Source: Chengkuizengella axinellae | Lineage (GTDB): Bacteria > Bacillota > Bacilli > Paenibacillales > KCTC-33759 | Reading direction: 5' to 3' | Assembly (NCBI RefSeq): GCF_030730905.1 | Contig: NZ_JAVAMP010000011.1 | Location: 1 to 64,000 of the forward strand | DNA length: 64,000 nucleotides | In this document: positions 6,551-15,518 of the stretch, piece by piece | How the letters are laid out: the number at the start of each line of letters is the position of its first letter | How positions within the stretch are numbered: position 1 is the stretch's first letter | Notes under the pieces: generated by a model | Told to the model about the DNA's origin: nothing | Seen by the model: only the letters and a program-made list of their open reading frames with translations | Databases searched by the model: none | Made by a program: the position numbers and the translations under genes

Positions 6551-8875
6551 TCATAAATGAGCTTCAATCTTCCCAAACTGATGAACTATAATCTCTTCAA
6601 CTTCATCCACAGTTTTAACCCAAAACACTTCCATTCCCTTCGGAATGTCATCTATAGCATTGTCTAACGGAGCAATTATTTTTTTTATCCCCTGACGTGC
6701 CGCTGTTTTGACCTTACTTTCAAAATAAGAAGTTCCAGTGATTGTTCCCATTATATCCACATGTCCACATACAGCAAAATCCACAAGCATTATATTTTTC
6801 TTTATTGAAATAGAAGCAACAAGGATGCCTAAACTTAAGTCTTCCCTACTGCTTTTATCGTCTTCGGATTCATCATTCTGATTCATCCCATTCTTCTGAA
6901 TATAATACTTCCCAAATAGACCCTTTTGATATAACAAAGCCTCTAATTTAGTTTGCTCACCTATTGTTAACCAATCCGGAGCTTGAAGCTCCACTTCTTC
7001 AGAGGATTGAACAACTAGAGAAATCTTCGACACTTGCCCAATAATCCCTTTATAATGGAGCAAGGTTTGAACCATCCCCAATTGTGAATAAGGTGTTGAA
7101 AACCTACTCTTATCCACTTCCATCCACATTTGTTCTTCCAGCGTTTTTATCTTTAACATCGCTTTTTCCACATGTTTCTTACTCACAAGTTGGGCATTTG
7201 ACTGGACAGCGATATCTCCAGCAGTCCGAATTAATCCACCCAATTCTCGAAACCTTGTTGTTAACTGTTTTGAATGAGGTGACATCTCTTTAGCTCGTCC
7301 AATAACCACATGAACTGCCTCTCTAGTAAAATGAGGAATTTTTCGATCTTTTCGTACTTCTTGTGATACAAACTGTGCTAGTTTGTATCGGTTATCTGGT
7401 GTATCTTCCATTGTTGTCTTTGTGTAAATTTCATACCCGTATCCTTGAATCCTAGATCTTAAAGCTGGATGAATTTTATCCACATCTGGAACATTCCCTG
7501 CTAGCACCATAATAAAGTCGGTTGGTACCGCTTCTGTCCGAATCATACTCCCACTTGAACCAAGGGAACGTCCTGTTATAGGCAGCTTTTTTTCTTGAAA
7601 GGCAGTAAGCAAAAATTGCTGTGATTCTGTAGATAAGGTAGATACTTCATCTATGTATAATACCCCTTGATGTGCTTGATGAATGGCTCCTGATTCTACT
7701 AATTGATGAGGCATCGCCTCCAACCCCCCTGATTGATAAGGATCATGACGAATATCACCTAAAAGTGCTCCCGCATGAAGTCCAGTTGCGTCTATAAATG
7801 GAGCCCGTTTGGAATTCGTATGGTCTACTAATATCTTAGGTATTTGTACAGCAGGATTTGTTTTTAGTTTTTTTGAAGCAAAGTATAACAGCCCGATCAC
7901 AATAAACCCAACCAACAGAAAGAGCGGTTCATCCTTTGTAAAGTAGTAAAAAAACATTACAAATAGAACGGCAAGATAAACAAAACCCATCATCCATCGA
8001 AATGCGACTAGGCTTGATTTTGCTTCATTTTCAAACTTCCGAATATAGGGTGCAGCCTTCCCAGCAGGTTGAGTTTTAATTTTAGGTACATTTCTTTCAC
8101 TGCCACCACTTTCCACGATTACATCCTCTAATTTTGAAACTGGCAACAGTTCACTAATCGCCTGTCCTAGCATACTTTTTCCTGTTCCTGGCTCTCCAAT
8201 TAATAGTACTGAACGTTTTTGACGGGCCGCAATTTTAATTATTTCTACAGCTTGATCCTGCCCTACTACTTGGTCTATCATCTTTGATGATAGAGGTAAT
8301 TCCTCCGTTGTTTGATAATCTAAAATAGGTTCAATAAGTTCATCCTCTTGCTCCATAAGAGGTGAAATATACTTCTCCATGATCATCTTTACTTTCGGTG
8401 ATGTATCCTTTTTTGCATGTTGAATAACGGGAAGAATGTGGATCTCATCCTTATGTTTTTCTATAAAAGAGAGCAGTGTCATCGCTGCTGTTTGGCGAAC
8501 TTCTTCAGAGGGGTGAGAGAAAGCCTTCTCCCATAATCCCCACACATCTATTACATTCTTTCCTGCTGCGTATGTAATTCCTTTTGCCGCTCCTTCTCTT
8601 ACATAAAGGTTATCATCGCTTGCTAACTTAAACCAAATCTCCATGATTTGCACAGGTTTTTCTTCAAAAAACTTTCCTAGTTCTCTACCAGACAAGTAAC
8701 GTAAAACCCACCTTGAATCCTCGCTAAATCTGACTATTATAGAAAAAAGTTTATCAGGTTGTTTTTTATAAAATTTTAAAAATAGAGAAATCGTTTGTTC
8801 TAATGCTACTACTTGATGTTTTACAGCCAATCGGTGCATTACTGCAGAAAAAAGCTTTAACATTACATTATTCAA
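6551..8875 (-). CDS. membrane Lon-like AAA+ protease with HEAT repeats
   Basis: About 774 residues from a TTG at 8875 (AAGGTGG 8 nt upstream; a GTG at 8887 is the alternative). Residues 20-180 are HEAT-like helices, then an AAA+ ATPase with Walker A GEPGTGKS (about 227) and Walker B GVLYIDE (about 404). Two membrane helices (about 289-334) are inserted between them, as in LonB of archaea. The C-terminal domain keeps the Lon dyad: Ser in DLSLG (about 681, replacing GPSAG) and Lys in ESKVKTAAR (about 721). It would be a membrane-anchored ATP-dependent protease. It starts at the end of the CbtB-like gene in a cobalamin-riboswitch operon, so it may adjust a metal transporter. HEAT repeats on a Lon protease are unusual. 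Confidence 0.8.
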   Translation of the reverse strand: MNNVMLKLFSAVMHRLAVKHQVVALEQTISLFLKFYKKQPDKLFSIIVRFSEDSRWVLRYLSGRELGKFFEEKPVQIMEIWFKLASDDNLYVREGAAKGITYAAGKNVIDVWGLWEKAFSHPSEEVRQTAAMTLLSFIEKHKDEIHILPVIQHAKKDTSPKVKMIMEKYISPLMEQEDELIEPILDYQTTEELPLSSKMIDQVVGQDQAVEIIKIAARQKRSVLLIGEPGTGKSMLGQAISELLPVSKLEDVIVESGGSERNVPKIKTQPAGKAAPYIRKFENEAKSSLVAFRWMMGFVYLAVLFVMFFYYFTKDEPLFLLVGFIVIGLLYFASKKLKTNPAVQIPKILVDHTNSKRAPFIDATGLHAGALLGDIRHDPYQSGGLEAMPHQLVESGAIHQAHQGVLYIDEVSTLSTESQQFLLTAFQEKKLPITGRSLGSSGSMIRTEAVPTDFIMVLAGNVPDVDKIHPALRSRIQGYGYEIYTKTTMEDTPDNRYKLAQFVSQEVRKDRKIPHFTREAVHVVIGRAKEMSPHSKQLTTRFRELGGLIRTAGDIAVQSNAQLVSKKHVEKAMLKIKTLEEQMWMEVDKSRFSTPYSQLGMVQTLLHYKGIIGQVSKISLVVQSSEEVELQAPDWLTIGEQTKLEALLYQKGLFGKYYIQKNGMNQNDESEDDKSSREDLSLGILVASISIKKNIMLVDFAVCGHVDIMGTITGTSYFESKVKTAARQGIKKIIAPLDNAIDDIPKGMEVFWVKTVDEVEEIIVHQFGKIEAHL

Positions 8876-8888
8876 TACAAATACCACC

Positions 8889-9092
8889 TTAGTGACAAGG
8901 AATAAACATTAAACCATGCCTCAAATCATGAAGCGCATCATGTACGGGTGCATAGCTAGAAAATAAAGCAGTATAGATAACGACACCTGCTAATAGTGCG
9001 ACTACCGTTAATTGAACAGGTAGTGATAGAAACATCGTTTTGAATTTATTTCTAAAGCTGCTTTTGTTTTTATGTTCAAATTTATATTCCAT
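8889..9092 (-). CDS. CbtB-like cobalt transporter subunit
   Basis: 67 residues. ATG start with AAGGAGGGG upstream, overlapping the end of the preceding gene. A basic N-terminus is followed by one membrane helix (LPVQLTVVALLAGVVIYTAL) and then a His-rich tail, VHDALHDLRHGLMFIPCH. The H-x3-H-x2-RH ... PCH tail is the mark of CbtB, the small partner of cobalt transporter CbtA in riboswitch-controlled B12 regulons. No CbtA-like six-helix protein is next to it. The two upstream single-pass proteins may replace it, or CbtB may act alone. Confidence 0.75.
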   Translation of the reverse strand: MEYKFEHKNKSSFRNKFKTMFLSLPVQLTVVALLAGVVIYTALFSSYAPVHDALHDLRHGLMFIPCH

Positions 9093-9597
9093 GTAAAGCC
9101 CCTCCTTTAGTCCTTTGTCTCTGTCTTCTTAATTTTATGACACCCATACCTAATAACATGCCTATCCCTATCATCATGACTAAAAAGAAAATTGTTTTTA
9201 CTTTAATAAACATCGGTGGATCAAAACCTTGCACTTCTACTAATTCTGTCTTTTCAGCAATGACTTTGTTTGTAGCTGGATTGATTAATGAAAATGTAAC
9301 ATCATGTTCAGCTCCATCAAAGAATTGAGCCGCAAATTGATAAGATCCATCTTCAGATGTATTTTTCATCGTTAAAATTTGTGCATCATCTTCTAAACGA
9401 ACAGCATGAAATTGAATTTCATACGGACCGTTCTCTTCAGCTTCAAGCTTCCCTTCAAAAGAGTAAAGCTTCCCTACTTCTGCATGGTGATCTACAGATC
9501 GACCACTATCATTATTATCATGGGCCATAACAACCGAAGTAGACAGAACAATTATGAAAGCAAATCCCAGTATAAATAGCAGACCTTTATATTGCAT
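9082..9597 (-). CDS. single-pass surface protein of the cobalamin operon (second gene)
   Basis: 171 residues, ATG with AAGGAGGGG upstream, overlapping the previous gene by about 11 bp. It has an N-terminal signal sequence (LLFILGFAFIIVLSTSVVMA) followed by HDNNDSGRSVDHH, a His/Asp-rich segment fit for metal. A beta-rich extracellular domain of about 100 residues comes next, then a C-terminal membrane helix (FFLVMMIGIGMLLGMGVIKL) and a basic tail. I do not know the family. Its place between the riboswitch and cbtB suggests a part in cobalt or corrinoid capture. Confidence 0.7.
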   Translation of the reverse strand: MQYKGLLFILGFAFIIVLSTSVVMAHDNNDSGRSVDHHAEVGKLYSFEGKLEAEENGPYEIQFHAVRLEDDAQILTMKNTSEDGSYQFAAQFFDGAEHDVTFSLINPATNKVIAEKTELVEVQGFDPPMFIKVKTIFFLVMMIGIGMLLGMGVIKLRRQRQRTKGGALHGI

Positions 9598-10108
9598 GCG
9601 TTCTTCCCCTCCTTGCTGTTAAAATGAGACCAACTAAAAATCCGAACAACACTAGGATACCAACAAATATAATGGCATTTTTAACTTCATCTGGATTTTC
9701 AGGAATATGGATGTTAAGTAAATGAGTAGCCGACACAGTACCATTTTCATCTAAAACTTCTACTGTCATTGGATAATCCCCACGAATAGGGAACATATAA
9801 TCAAATGCAGCCTTTCCATTCTCAACAGAAATTATAGAGTGAATTAGCTCCGTTCCTTCCACGATTGGAAAATCTGTTGGAGAAAAAAACTTCCGTTCTG
9901 GGCTGTTTAACAAGATGTTTGCAGAACCATTTTCAATATCTGAAAATATAAGCTCTACATTAACCGTATCTAGGTCTGGTCTCGCTTCCCCCCCGTTCTC
10001 ATTGTTAATTTCAACTTTTACACCTTCTTCTTCTTGACCCATAATCATTGTTGTTGGCATAAGCAGTAGGATGGATAGTAATATACCTACTCTAAAAAGT
10101 TTTTGCAT
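9587..10108 (-). CDS. single-pass surface protein of the cobalamin operon (first gene)
   Basis: 173 residues, ATG with TGGAGGG upstream; the first gene after the cobalamin riboswitch. Signal peptide (VGILLSILLLMPTTMIMG), an acidic Ig-like beta domain (about 30-140), then a membrane helix (AIIFVGILVLFGFLVGLILTA) and RRGRTH. The topology matches the next gene, and the two may be distant paralogues. No known cobalt-permease signature is visible. Function is inferred from the riboswitch and the CbtB-like gene. Confidence 0.7.
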   Translation of the reverse strand: MQKLFRVGILLSILLLMPTTMIMGQEEEGVKVEINNENGGEARPDLDTVNVELIFSDIENGSANILLNSPERKFFSPTDFPIVEGTELIHSIISVENGKAAFDYMFPIRGDYPMTVEVLDENGTVSATHLLNIHIPENPDEVKNAIIFVGILVLFGFLVGLILTARRGRTHAI

Positions 10109-10342
10109 GTTGATTTCCCTCCATTTCTTTCAGGTTTTTCTTCTTTTGTTTGATCCGGCCCAACTAAAACACAAGGATTAAAACTCTAGATATGTTGAAC
10201 TGGACCAGTGTTCATCGCCTTCGATTTACAGCGCTATTGGGAGCACAAAAAAACACTTCCTACAAAAGTGCAGAAAAGTGCAAATAAACGTCATCATAAT
10301 TTATTCACTTCCCTATCCTCGTAGGTACACATGTGATACAAA

Positions 10343-10528
10343 AAAAGGCAGGTCTCCTGACTTATGGATCTAACGCAAATTGATCTGAAATATTTATCAG
10401 AATGCATAAACCTTCCCATTTAACACAGTGGTCTACACTTGCTCTCCATTTACAGTGGCGGGACCGTGACGGATTCACACCGTCTTCCCTTTTAAGAAAC
10501 GCATACAACGTTTCACCCTTTTTTACAA
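10343..10528 (-). ncRNA. cobalamin riboswitch
   Basis: Read on the minus strand, the leader contains the B12-box core GACGGTGTGAATCCGTCACGG, followed by TCCCGCCACTGT (10453-10486 on plus), and ends with the conserved GTCAGGAGACCTGCC (10347-10361). These are the hallmark elements of the cobalamin aptamer. The end forms a CAGG-AGA-CCTG hairpin followed by a T run, which suggests transcription control. It lies 235 bp before the operon at 10108-6551, which should be switched off by adenosylcobalamin. Confidence 0.95.
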
Positions 10529-10592
10529 TATTCACTTGTTAAAAAGCCTATGCCAATTATAATCCAAGTTCTGGGTTAGTTCCACAGTTTTT

Positions 10593-11180
10593 TTATACTT
10601 TCACTTGTTGAAAATATTTTTGGATTTTATTTAGCTTTTGGGTTTGTTTCCCCTTCGGACTTTCCATATTGCCAAACTCAAAAAATTTCACTTTTCTAAT
10701 GCCTACAAAATGAAATAATGCTTTTTTCATTAAAACTTTATGTGCATTACGCAAGAAAAATAATGGGTAATTTGCAGGTCCTTTCATGGTAGATACACAG
10801 ATGACAGACTTCCCTTTTAAAAGTCCTTCCGGAAGAAGACCACCTTTATAAGCATAGGCAAAATCTGCGGCAAATAATTGATCGATATAACCTAGCAACA
10901 TGGCAGGAGGCCTTCCCCACCAAATCGGGTATACAAAAACAATTTGGTCTGCCCAAAGAATTTGCTCTCTATACTTTTCTAATTTTGGATCTAGGTGCAT
11001 ATCCCTTCTTCGTTTTTCTTTATTGAATACAAGCAACGGATCAAACCCTTCTTCATATAAATCTAATACCTGTACCTCTTTAATGTTTGTGTTTTCGTGA
11101 ATACCTTCCAAAACTTTTTGTAAAAATGCATAAGATAGGCTGTTGTGATTTGGATGTGTAAAAATGACCAATGTTTTCAT
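10593..11180 (-). CDS. NAD(P)H:quinone oxidoreductase, flavodoxin fold
   Basis: 195 residues, ATG with GAGGTGAAGGT. It is a YwrO/KefF/MdaB-type FMN reductase: the phosphate loop FTHPNHNSLSYAF near the N-terminus, VFVYPIWWGRPPAMLLGYIDQ in the middle (the flavin edge), and GKSVICVSTMKGPANY. These enzymes perform two-electron reduction of quinones or nitro compounds. It is divergent from a MarR gene at 11301, and the space between holds two matching dyads, so it is very probably that regulator's target and induced by quinone-like or oxidative stress. Confidence 0.85.
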   Translation of the reverse strand: MKTLVIFTHPNHNSLSYAFLQKVLEGIHENTNIKEVQVLDLYEEGFDPLLVFNKEKRRRDMHLDPKLEKYREQILWADQIVFVYPIWWGRPPAMLLGYIDQLFAADFAYAYKGGLLPEGLLKGKSVICVSTMKGPANYPLFFLRNAHKVLMKKALFHFVGIRKVKFFEFGNMESPKGKQTQKLNKIQKYFQQVKV

Positions 11181-11196
11181 ACCTTCACCTCAATAG

Positions 11197-11250
11197 TTAT
11201 CTTTTGATAATAAAATCATACACCATCATCATTTAGTTGTCAATTGATAA
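11197..11250. promoter_or_regulatory. paired MarR operators
   Basis: Two 14-bp dyads with the same form TTRTC-N4-GATAA: TTATCTTTTGATAA (11197-11210) and TTGTCAATTGATAA (11237-11250), with starts 40 bp apart. They fill the divergent region between the quinone reductase and the MarR gene and fit MarR dimer binding. Confidence 0.6.
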
Positions 11251-11300
11251 TTGTATTTTGATATATATTTTGTTACTGTACAAATATAGAGGTGAACACA

Positions 11301-11735
11301 GTGGATAATCATAAACTTTTTAATAAATTAATCACATTTACAAACGCTGTATACCGCGTTACTGAAGAACTCACAAAAGAGGCTAAACCAAACGTACTTA
11401 CACAGATTCAATTTGATATTTTAGATTTTATTGCAAGAAATCAGCCCGTCACACTAAGTGAAATTTGTGATTGCACTCATCTTTCAATGCCAAATGCAAG
11501 TCGAGAGCTTAGAAAACTAGGGGAAAATGATTTAATAGAGAAGAAATCTGATGTTGATGACCGAAGAAAACAGTATATTTATATGACTTCTAGTGGAGAA
11601 AAAATGATAGAAGACGCTTATAAACTCATTAAGGTCAACTTTGATAACCGAATTAAAGACATTTCTAAAGAGGATCTAGATGAAATAAACTATGCTATAG
11701 ACAAACTTCAAAGTAAATTTTATTTTGATAGATAA
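11301..11735 (+). CDS. MarR family transcriptional regulator
   Basis: 144 residues from the GTG at 11301. The earlier GTG at 11292 lies inside the ribosome site GAGGTG. The winged helix is clear: VTLSEICDCTHLSMPNASRELRKL is the recognition region and SDVDDRRKQYIYMT the wing. Cysteines are in the DNA-binding part only. Divergent from the quinone reductase with two operators between, which is the usual arrangement for an autoregulated MarR/YodB-like sensor. Confidence 0.85.
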   Translation: MDNHKLFNKLITFTNAVYRVTEELTKEAKPNVLTQIQFDILDFIARNQPVTLSEICDCTHLSMPNASRELRKLGENDLIEKKSDVDDRRKQYIYMTSSGEKMIEDAYKLIKVNFDNRIKDISKEDLDEINYAIDKLQSKFYFDR

Positions 11736-11878
11736 CATAAAGAATCTTACTTAGTGATTTTTGAAATCAATCATGAAGAAAAACACCTAACAGCCTCCTT
11801 TGATGTTCAAACCCCTAACAAAAATTAAAAGAAAAGCATTGCAGGATAATTCCTGCACTGCCTGTCCCTATATATGTT

Positions 11879-12940
11879 TTAAAGATATTTTGTATAAATT
11901 GTAACTGTTTTCGTATTTTGATCCCATTGAACATCAGCGCCCAATGCTTCACTTACAAAACGAAGAGGAACAAAAGTTTTATTATTTATAAGTTCGCCAG
12001 GCTGCAATAATTCAACTTTCTGATTGTTTACAGAAGCTGTTTTATCTCCAATAGTTAAAGAGAAATTTAAACTATAACTCTCTCCGGGAAATTTCTCTCC
12101 GTAAACTGTTTTCGTATTATTGTTCCAATGTACATCCGCACCTAGTGCTTGAAAAATTTGTTTCATAGGTACAAGTGTGGTTCCATTTTTTATGACTGGC
12201 GGTTCTGGAAAGCTTAGTAATTCTCCATCAAGAATAACCTTTATTTCACTGTTTAATAATGAATTATAATCAATATCTTTTAAGGGAATAGATATAGTTG
12301 GCGTCCCCTCATTACTTGCAAAAAATTCTTCTTGATTAGGTACTAGATTCAATTGACCATTTTCAATATAAAATGCAGTATCTTCTCTTAAATAAAAGTG
12401 GTCATACTTACCTATAGGATCTTCATGATCATAAAGTTCAGTCTTTACTCTTCTTTCAATCGTACTTATGTCTCCTACATTATTTAATGTGATTAATTTC
12501 CCGTTATCGCCACCTATAAAGTTGACTGATTTCACTACTGTAAAAGGATGTTTTGAACCTGTTAAAAAATAAATAAGAATGGATACCTGATCATTATCCT
12601 GCTTCACTTCATAACTAACGTCCACACTAATATTTCCTGGATTTGGCTCTGCCAAATATCTCGTATTTTGATCTAGCAAATCTTCAATTTGATCATTGAT
12701 TTGTTTTTGCAAGGATTCATCTGACAACCCTGTTACTACTGGAAGCGTTCCACTTAAAGCAGCACCATTCAAAGATCCAGATAATTCTTTATCACTTACT
12801 ACAAAATATATAGTCTGTTGACTTTGAACACTCGAGATTGATAGATTTTGATTTAATGCATTTGATGTTATGGATGGATGAATAATACCCCCAAATAATA
12901 AAGTTCCTGCTGTTAAAGCTACGATTACATTTTTTTTCAT
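11879..12940 (-). CDS. secreted protein with DUF3298/DUF4163 and copper-amine-oxidase-N (stalk) domains
   Basis: 353 residues, ATG with GAGGTG. A signal peptide (VIVALTAGTLLFGGII) is followed by a domain of about 200 residues like DUF4163/DUF3298 (LPVVTGLSDESLQKQIND ... KHPFTVVKSVNF). A pair of half-domains of the copper-amine-oxidase N-terminal type closes the protein: TLVPMKQIFQALGADVHWNNNTKTV and TFVPLRFVSEALGADVQWDQNTKTV. The latter fold binds cell-wall or glycan surfaces in many Bacillales. Single gene; no partner obvious. The surrounding gaps show no other ORF. Confidence 0.8.
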   Translation of the reverse strand: MKKNVIVALTAGTLLFGGIIHPSITSNALNQNLSISSVQSQQTIYFVVSDKELSGSLNGAALSGTLPVVTGLSDESLQKQINDQIEDLLDQNTRYLAEPNPGNISVDVSYEVKQDNDQVSILIYFLTGSKHPFTVVKSVNFIGGDNGKLITLNNVGDISTIERRVKTELYDHEDPIGKYDHFYLREDTAFYIENGQLNLVPNQEEFFASNEGTPTISIPLKDIDYNSLLNSEIKVILDGELLSFPEPPVIKNGTTLVPMKQIFQALGADVHWNNNTKTVYGEKFPGESYSLNFSLTIGDKTASVNNQKVELLQPGELINNKTFVPLRFVSEALGADVQWDQNTKTVTIYTKYL

Positions 12941-13289
12941 TTTTAAAGCACCTCATTTTTTATATTAGTTGTTCTTGCTTGTTTGTTTTGTTATTGAAAT
13001 TTCAATCTTACTAATTAGACTGATAACTAATTCATTTAGTCTCAAATTTTTATTTAATTTTATTTTGTATTTATTTCCATACTAATTCCGTAGTACTTTC
13101 CCATATCATTTTTCACAAATTGAATATAAAGTAAGGTAACTTCTAATGTATCTAGACTCGCAAATTCCATGCTCTTTATAGTAAACAAAAGTACAGAACT
13201 ATAGCGAAATTGTATTAAGAGATGTAAAATTGACCCATATCCATTACAATGCTTATAATTAATGTATAAATCAAAAGGAGGAACATATC

Positions 13290-13304
13290 ATGCACGAAAT
13301 ATGA
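13290..13304 (+). CDS. four-codon leader peptide (MHEI)
   Basis: AAAAGGAGGAACATATC precedes ATG CAC GAA ATA TGA, a perfect ribosome site for a minimal ORF 95 nt before an MFS transporter gene. GCACG at 13292-13296 inside the ORF can pair with CGTGC at 13335-13339, the edge of the hairpin that covers the transporter's ribosome site. This is the layout of a translational attenuator in which ribosome stalling frees the downstream start. Confidence 0.5.
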   Translation: MHEI

Positions 13305-13340
13305 CCTCATTGAATCGTTTGAACTAATAAAGAACGTGCA

Positions 13341-13393
13341 CCGCCTTAAAAATATGAAATTCAATTCATAAATTCATTATTTTTAAGGAGTGC
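13341..13393 (+). promoter_or_regulatory. RBS-sequestering hairpin of the MFS gene
   Basis: CCTTAAAAATA (13344-13354) pairs perfectly with TATTTTTAAGG (13377-13387), extended inside by TGAA/TTCA and outside by CCG/CGG. The 3' arm contains the AAGG of the AAGGAG ribosome site of the gene at 13400. The start would be closed unless the upstream arm is engaged elsewhere. Confidence 0.6.
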
Positions 13394-13399
13394 GGACAA

Positions 13400-14551
13400 A
13401 TGAACATTCAACAGAAAAAAAATTTAACTCATTTATTAATTGCGACATTTATCATTAGTTTATCCATCTCTTTTTTTCAAGTCACATACAAGAACTTTAT
13501 TGTTGAAGATATAAACGTCACAACCTTTCAATTCGGATTGGTCGATGCGGTGAAGGAAATCCCGGGTTTAATCGCTGTTTTCCTCGTTTTCATTGCAATG
13601 CGATTTCATGAACGTAATGTATTCATTTTCTCTGTTGTATTAGTTGCATTAGGCACCGCTTTATTTGCTTTTGCAACTCATTTTAGTGAATTGATGTTGT
13701 ATACATTTATCTTTAGTACAGGAACACATCTATTATTTATGTACCGAGAGTATTTAATCACGGATTTAACAAATAAAGAGAATAGATCCACCTATTTTGG
13801 ATATGTTGCAAGCTTAGGTGCAGGCGCTAGTTTATTGGGCATGTTTTTGATTTCGTTACTAAGTCCATATGTAGAAAAAAGCATCCTAATTTTCATTGGA
13901 TGTCCTATTCTTTTCATCTCTATCCTTTTTATTAAAAAAATGAAGGCTCCAAGCGAGAAGAAAACAAAAGCAACACAGCGACTTTTTCTTAGAAAAGCAT
14001 ACATCCCGTACTATGTTCTTGTATGTTTGTCTCTTGCACGTGAGATGGTGTTTATTACATTTGCATCGTTGTTATTAATCGTGAAGTTCGAAACCTCTCT
14101 TGCTACAATGGCTCTATTGTACAGCTTGCATGGAATCATTGCTGTAGTCACTCGTCCTTATGTTGGCAAAGCGATTAAAAAGATAGGTATAAGCAAAGCC
14201 TTATCCATTAATTATTTAATTGTTACTCTCATTTTTATTGGTTATGCCACCATCCATCAGGTTTGGATCGTGTACATTTTATTTGTTTTGGACGATGTAT
14301 TTATGGGGTTTGATGATATTGGAATATCCACGTATGTTGGTAACTTAGTACCAAGAGAAGAGTTAAGCTCTACATTAGCTGTCGGCAGTACATTAGCACA
14401 TGTTATAGCCGTAACGATTCCCTTTGTTGGTGCTTTGATCTGGTATGTGCTAGGAAGTACGATCCCATTCTTCATTGGTTGTATCATTACCGTAGCAGCT
14501 TTCTTCGTTTCTATTAAAATGTTGAACATTACACCAAGCAAGTCGACCTAA
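13400..14551 (+). CDS. MFS transporter, possible inducible efflux pump
   Basis: 383 residues with about 11-12 hydrophobic helices, lacking signal peptide. Charged cytoplasmic loops FHERN (after helix 2) and KKMKAPSEKKTKATQR (the central loop) fit the MFS fold. Substrate is not evident. The ribosome site is buried in a hairpin behind a four-codon ORF, an arrangement typical of antibiotic-inducible resistance genes, so drug efflux is a reasonable guess but only a guess. A terminator follows. Confidence 0.8.
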   Translation: MNIQQKKNLTHLLIATFIISLSISFFQVTYKNFIVEDINVTTFQFGLVDAVKEIPGLIAVFLVFIAMRFHERNVFIFSVVLVALGTALFAFATHFSELMLYTFIFSTGTHLLFMYREYLITDLTNKENRSTYFGYVASLGAGASLLGMFLISLLSPYVEKSILIFIGCPILFISILFIKKMKAPSEKKTKATQRLFLRKAYIPYYVLVCLSLAREMVFITFASLLLIVKFETSLATMALLYSLHGIIAVVTRPYVGKAIKKIGISKALSINYLIVTLIFIGYATIHQVWIVYILFVLDDVFMGFDDIGISTYVGNLVPREELSSTLAVGSTLAHVIAVTIPFVGALIWYVLGSTIPFFIGCIITVAAFFVSIKMLNITPSKST

Positions 14552-14570
14552 AAATAATATAAGCATTGAT

Positions 14571-14612
14571 AAATAGTCCAGTTGTATACCAAATAACTGG
14601 ACTATTTTATAG
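14571..14612. terminator. bidirectional terminator
   Basis: AAATAGTCCAGTT pairs with AACTGGACTATTT, with A and T runs on both sides. It lies between the convergent MFS (+) and membrane protein (-) genes. Nearly the same stem word (AATAGTCCAG) is used again at 15519-15558. Confidence 0.85.
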
Positions 14613-14627
14613 AATTCTATTATTTGT

Positions 14628-15290
14628 TTATTTTACTTTTCTAATTATAAAGGAAAAGAAACGAATCAATATATATCCAACAGGTGCTGCAAATGGCAAT
14701 AAAATAAAAGAGTAAATGGTTCCCCAAATTAATGTTCCATCGAAGTTAATCGTATCTGTTCCCCCTCTAACAATAGTTTCACCTATTAGTGCACCTATTG
14801 TTCCGCTAAATAATATAATAGACCAAGAACATATAAAACTTATGATCCATAATCTTTTATTAGATAGTTTAGTCTGAGGAAGATACAGACTAAGACATAC
14901 AAAGGTGAGGATAAAAGGAATGATTGTAGCATAAAAAAGCCAACTTTCTCCCATAAAGAGAATATTTATTCCTCCTCTCACCAAAGTCACAACTGTTATT
15001 ACTACTATTGTTCCACAAAAATAAATCATAGACCAAATAAAAATAAATCTTATGATCCAAGACCTTTTATTTGATGGTTTATTTTGAGAAGGATAAAACT
15101 TTAAGAAAATCAAGGTGATGATAAAGGTAAGGATGCTAGTGAAAATGATCCATGTATTTTCTAAAAAATATGGAAAATAACCAAAGTAAGTCCATGCGTA
15201 AAATGCTCCGAATATTTTGAATGGATTAATGCAAATAAACCAAAATAAAATTCCAAAAATAAAGCCAATAATAACTTTCTTGATTTTCAT
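14628..15290 (-). CDS. multi-pass membrane protein with internal duplication
   Basis: 220 residues, ATG with AGGGGG. It has about six membrane helices. Residues from about 58-112 and 130-180 are copies of each other: SNKRSWIIRFIFIWSMIYFCGT against SNKRLWIISFICSWSIILFSGT, each ending in VRGG. The duplication is visible in the DNA too. No family recognised; function unknown. It is flanked by terminators on both sides, so monocistronic. Confidence 0.7.
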   Translation of the reverse strand: MKIKKVIIGFIFGILFWFICINPFKIFGAFYAWTYFGYFPYFLENTWIIFTSILTFIITLIFLKFYPSQNKPSNKRSWIIRFIFIWSMIYFCGTIVVITVVTLVRGGINILFMGESWLFYATIIPFILTFVCLSLYLPQTKLSNKRLWIISFICSWSIILFSGTIGALIGETIVRGGTDTINFDGTLIWGTIYSFILLPFAAPVGYILIRFFSFIIRKVK

Positions 15291-15518
15291 AGTATCCCCC
15301 TAGTATATAAACTCTTAATCCGAGATTATAACATAGATTAAATGAATAATATGGAAAATTTATTATTAAATTCTTTTCATATTTATAATAATTGGTCGTA
15401 ACAGATCAAACGAAAGATTATTATTATATTATACTTATCGTTAACTTCATTCATACAATATCCCTCTAAAATTATGTATATACAAACTCAAATACCTAAA
15501 AATATGTTTACTATATAA

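Noticed and set aside
6696..7293. Frames antisense to the Lon-like gene
   Set aside because: Shadows of a strongly supported coding frame; no ribosome sites or recognisable domains.
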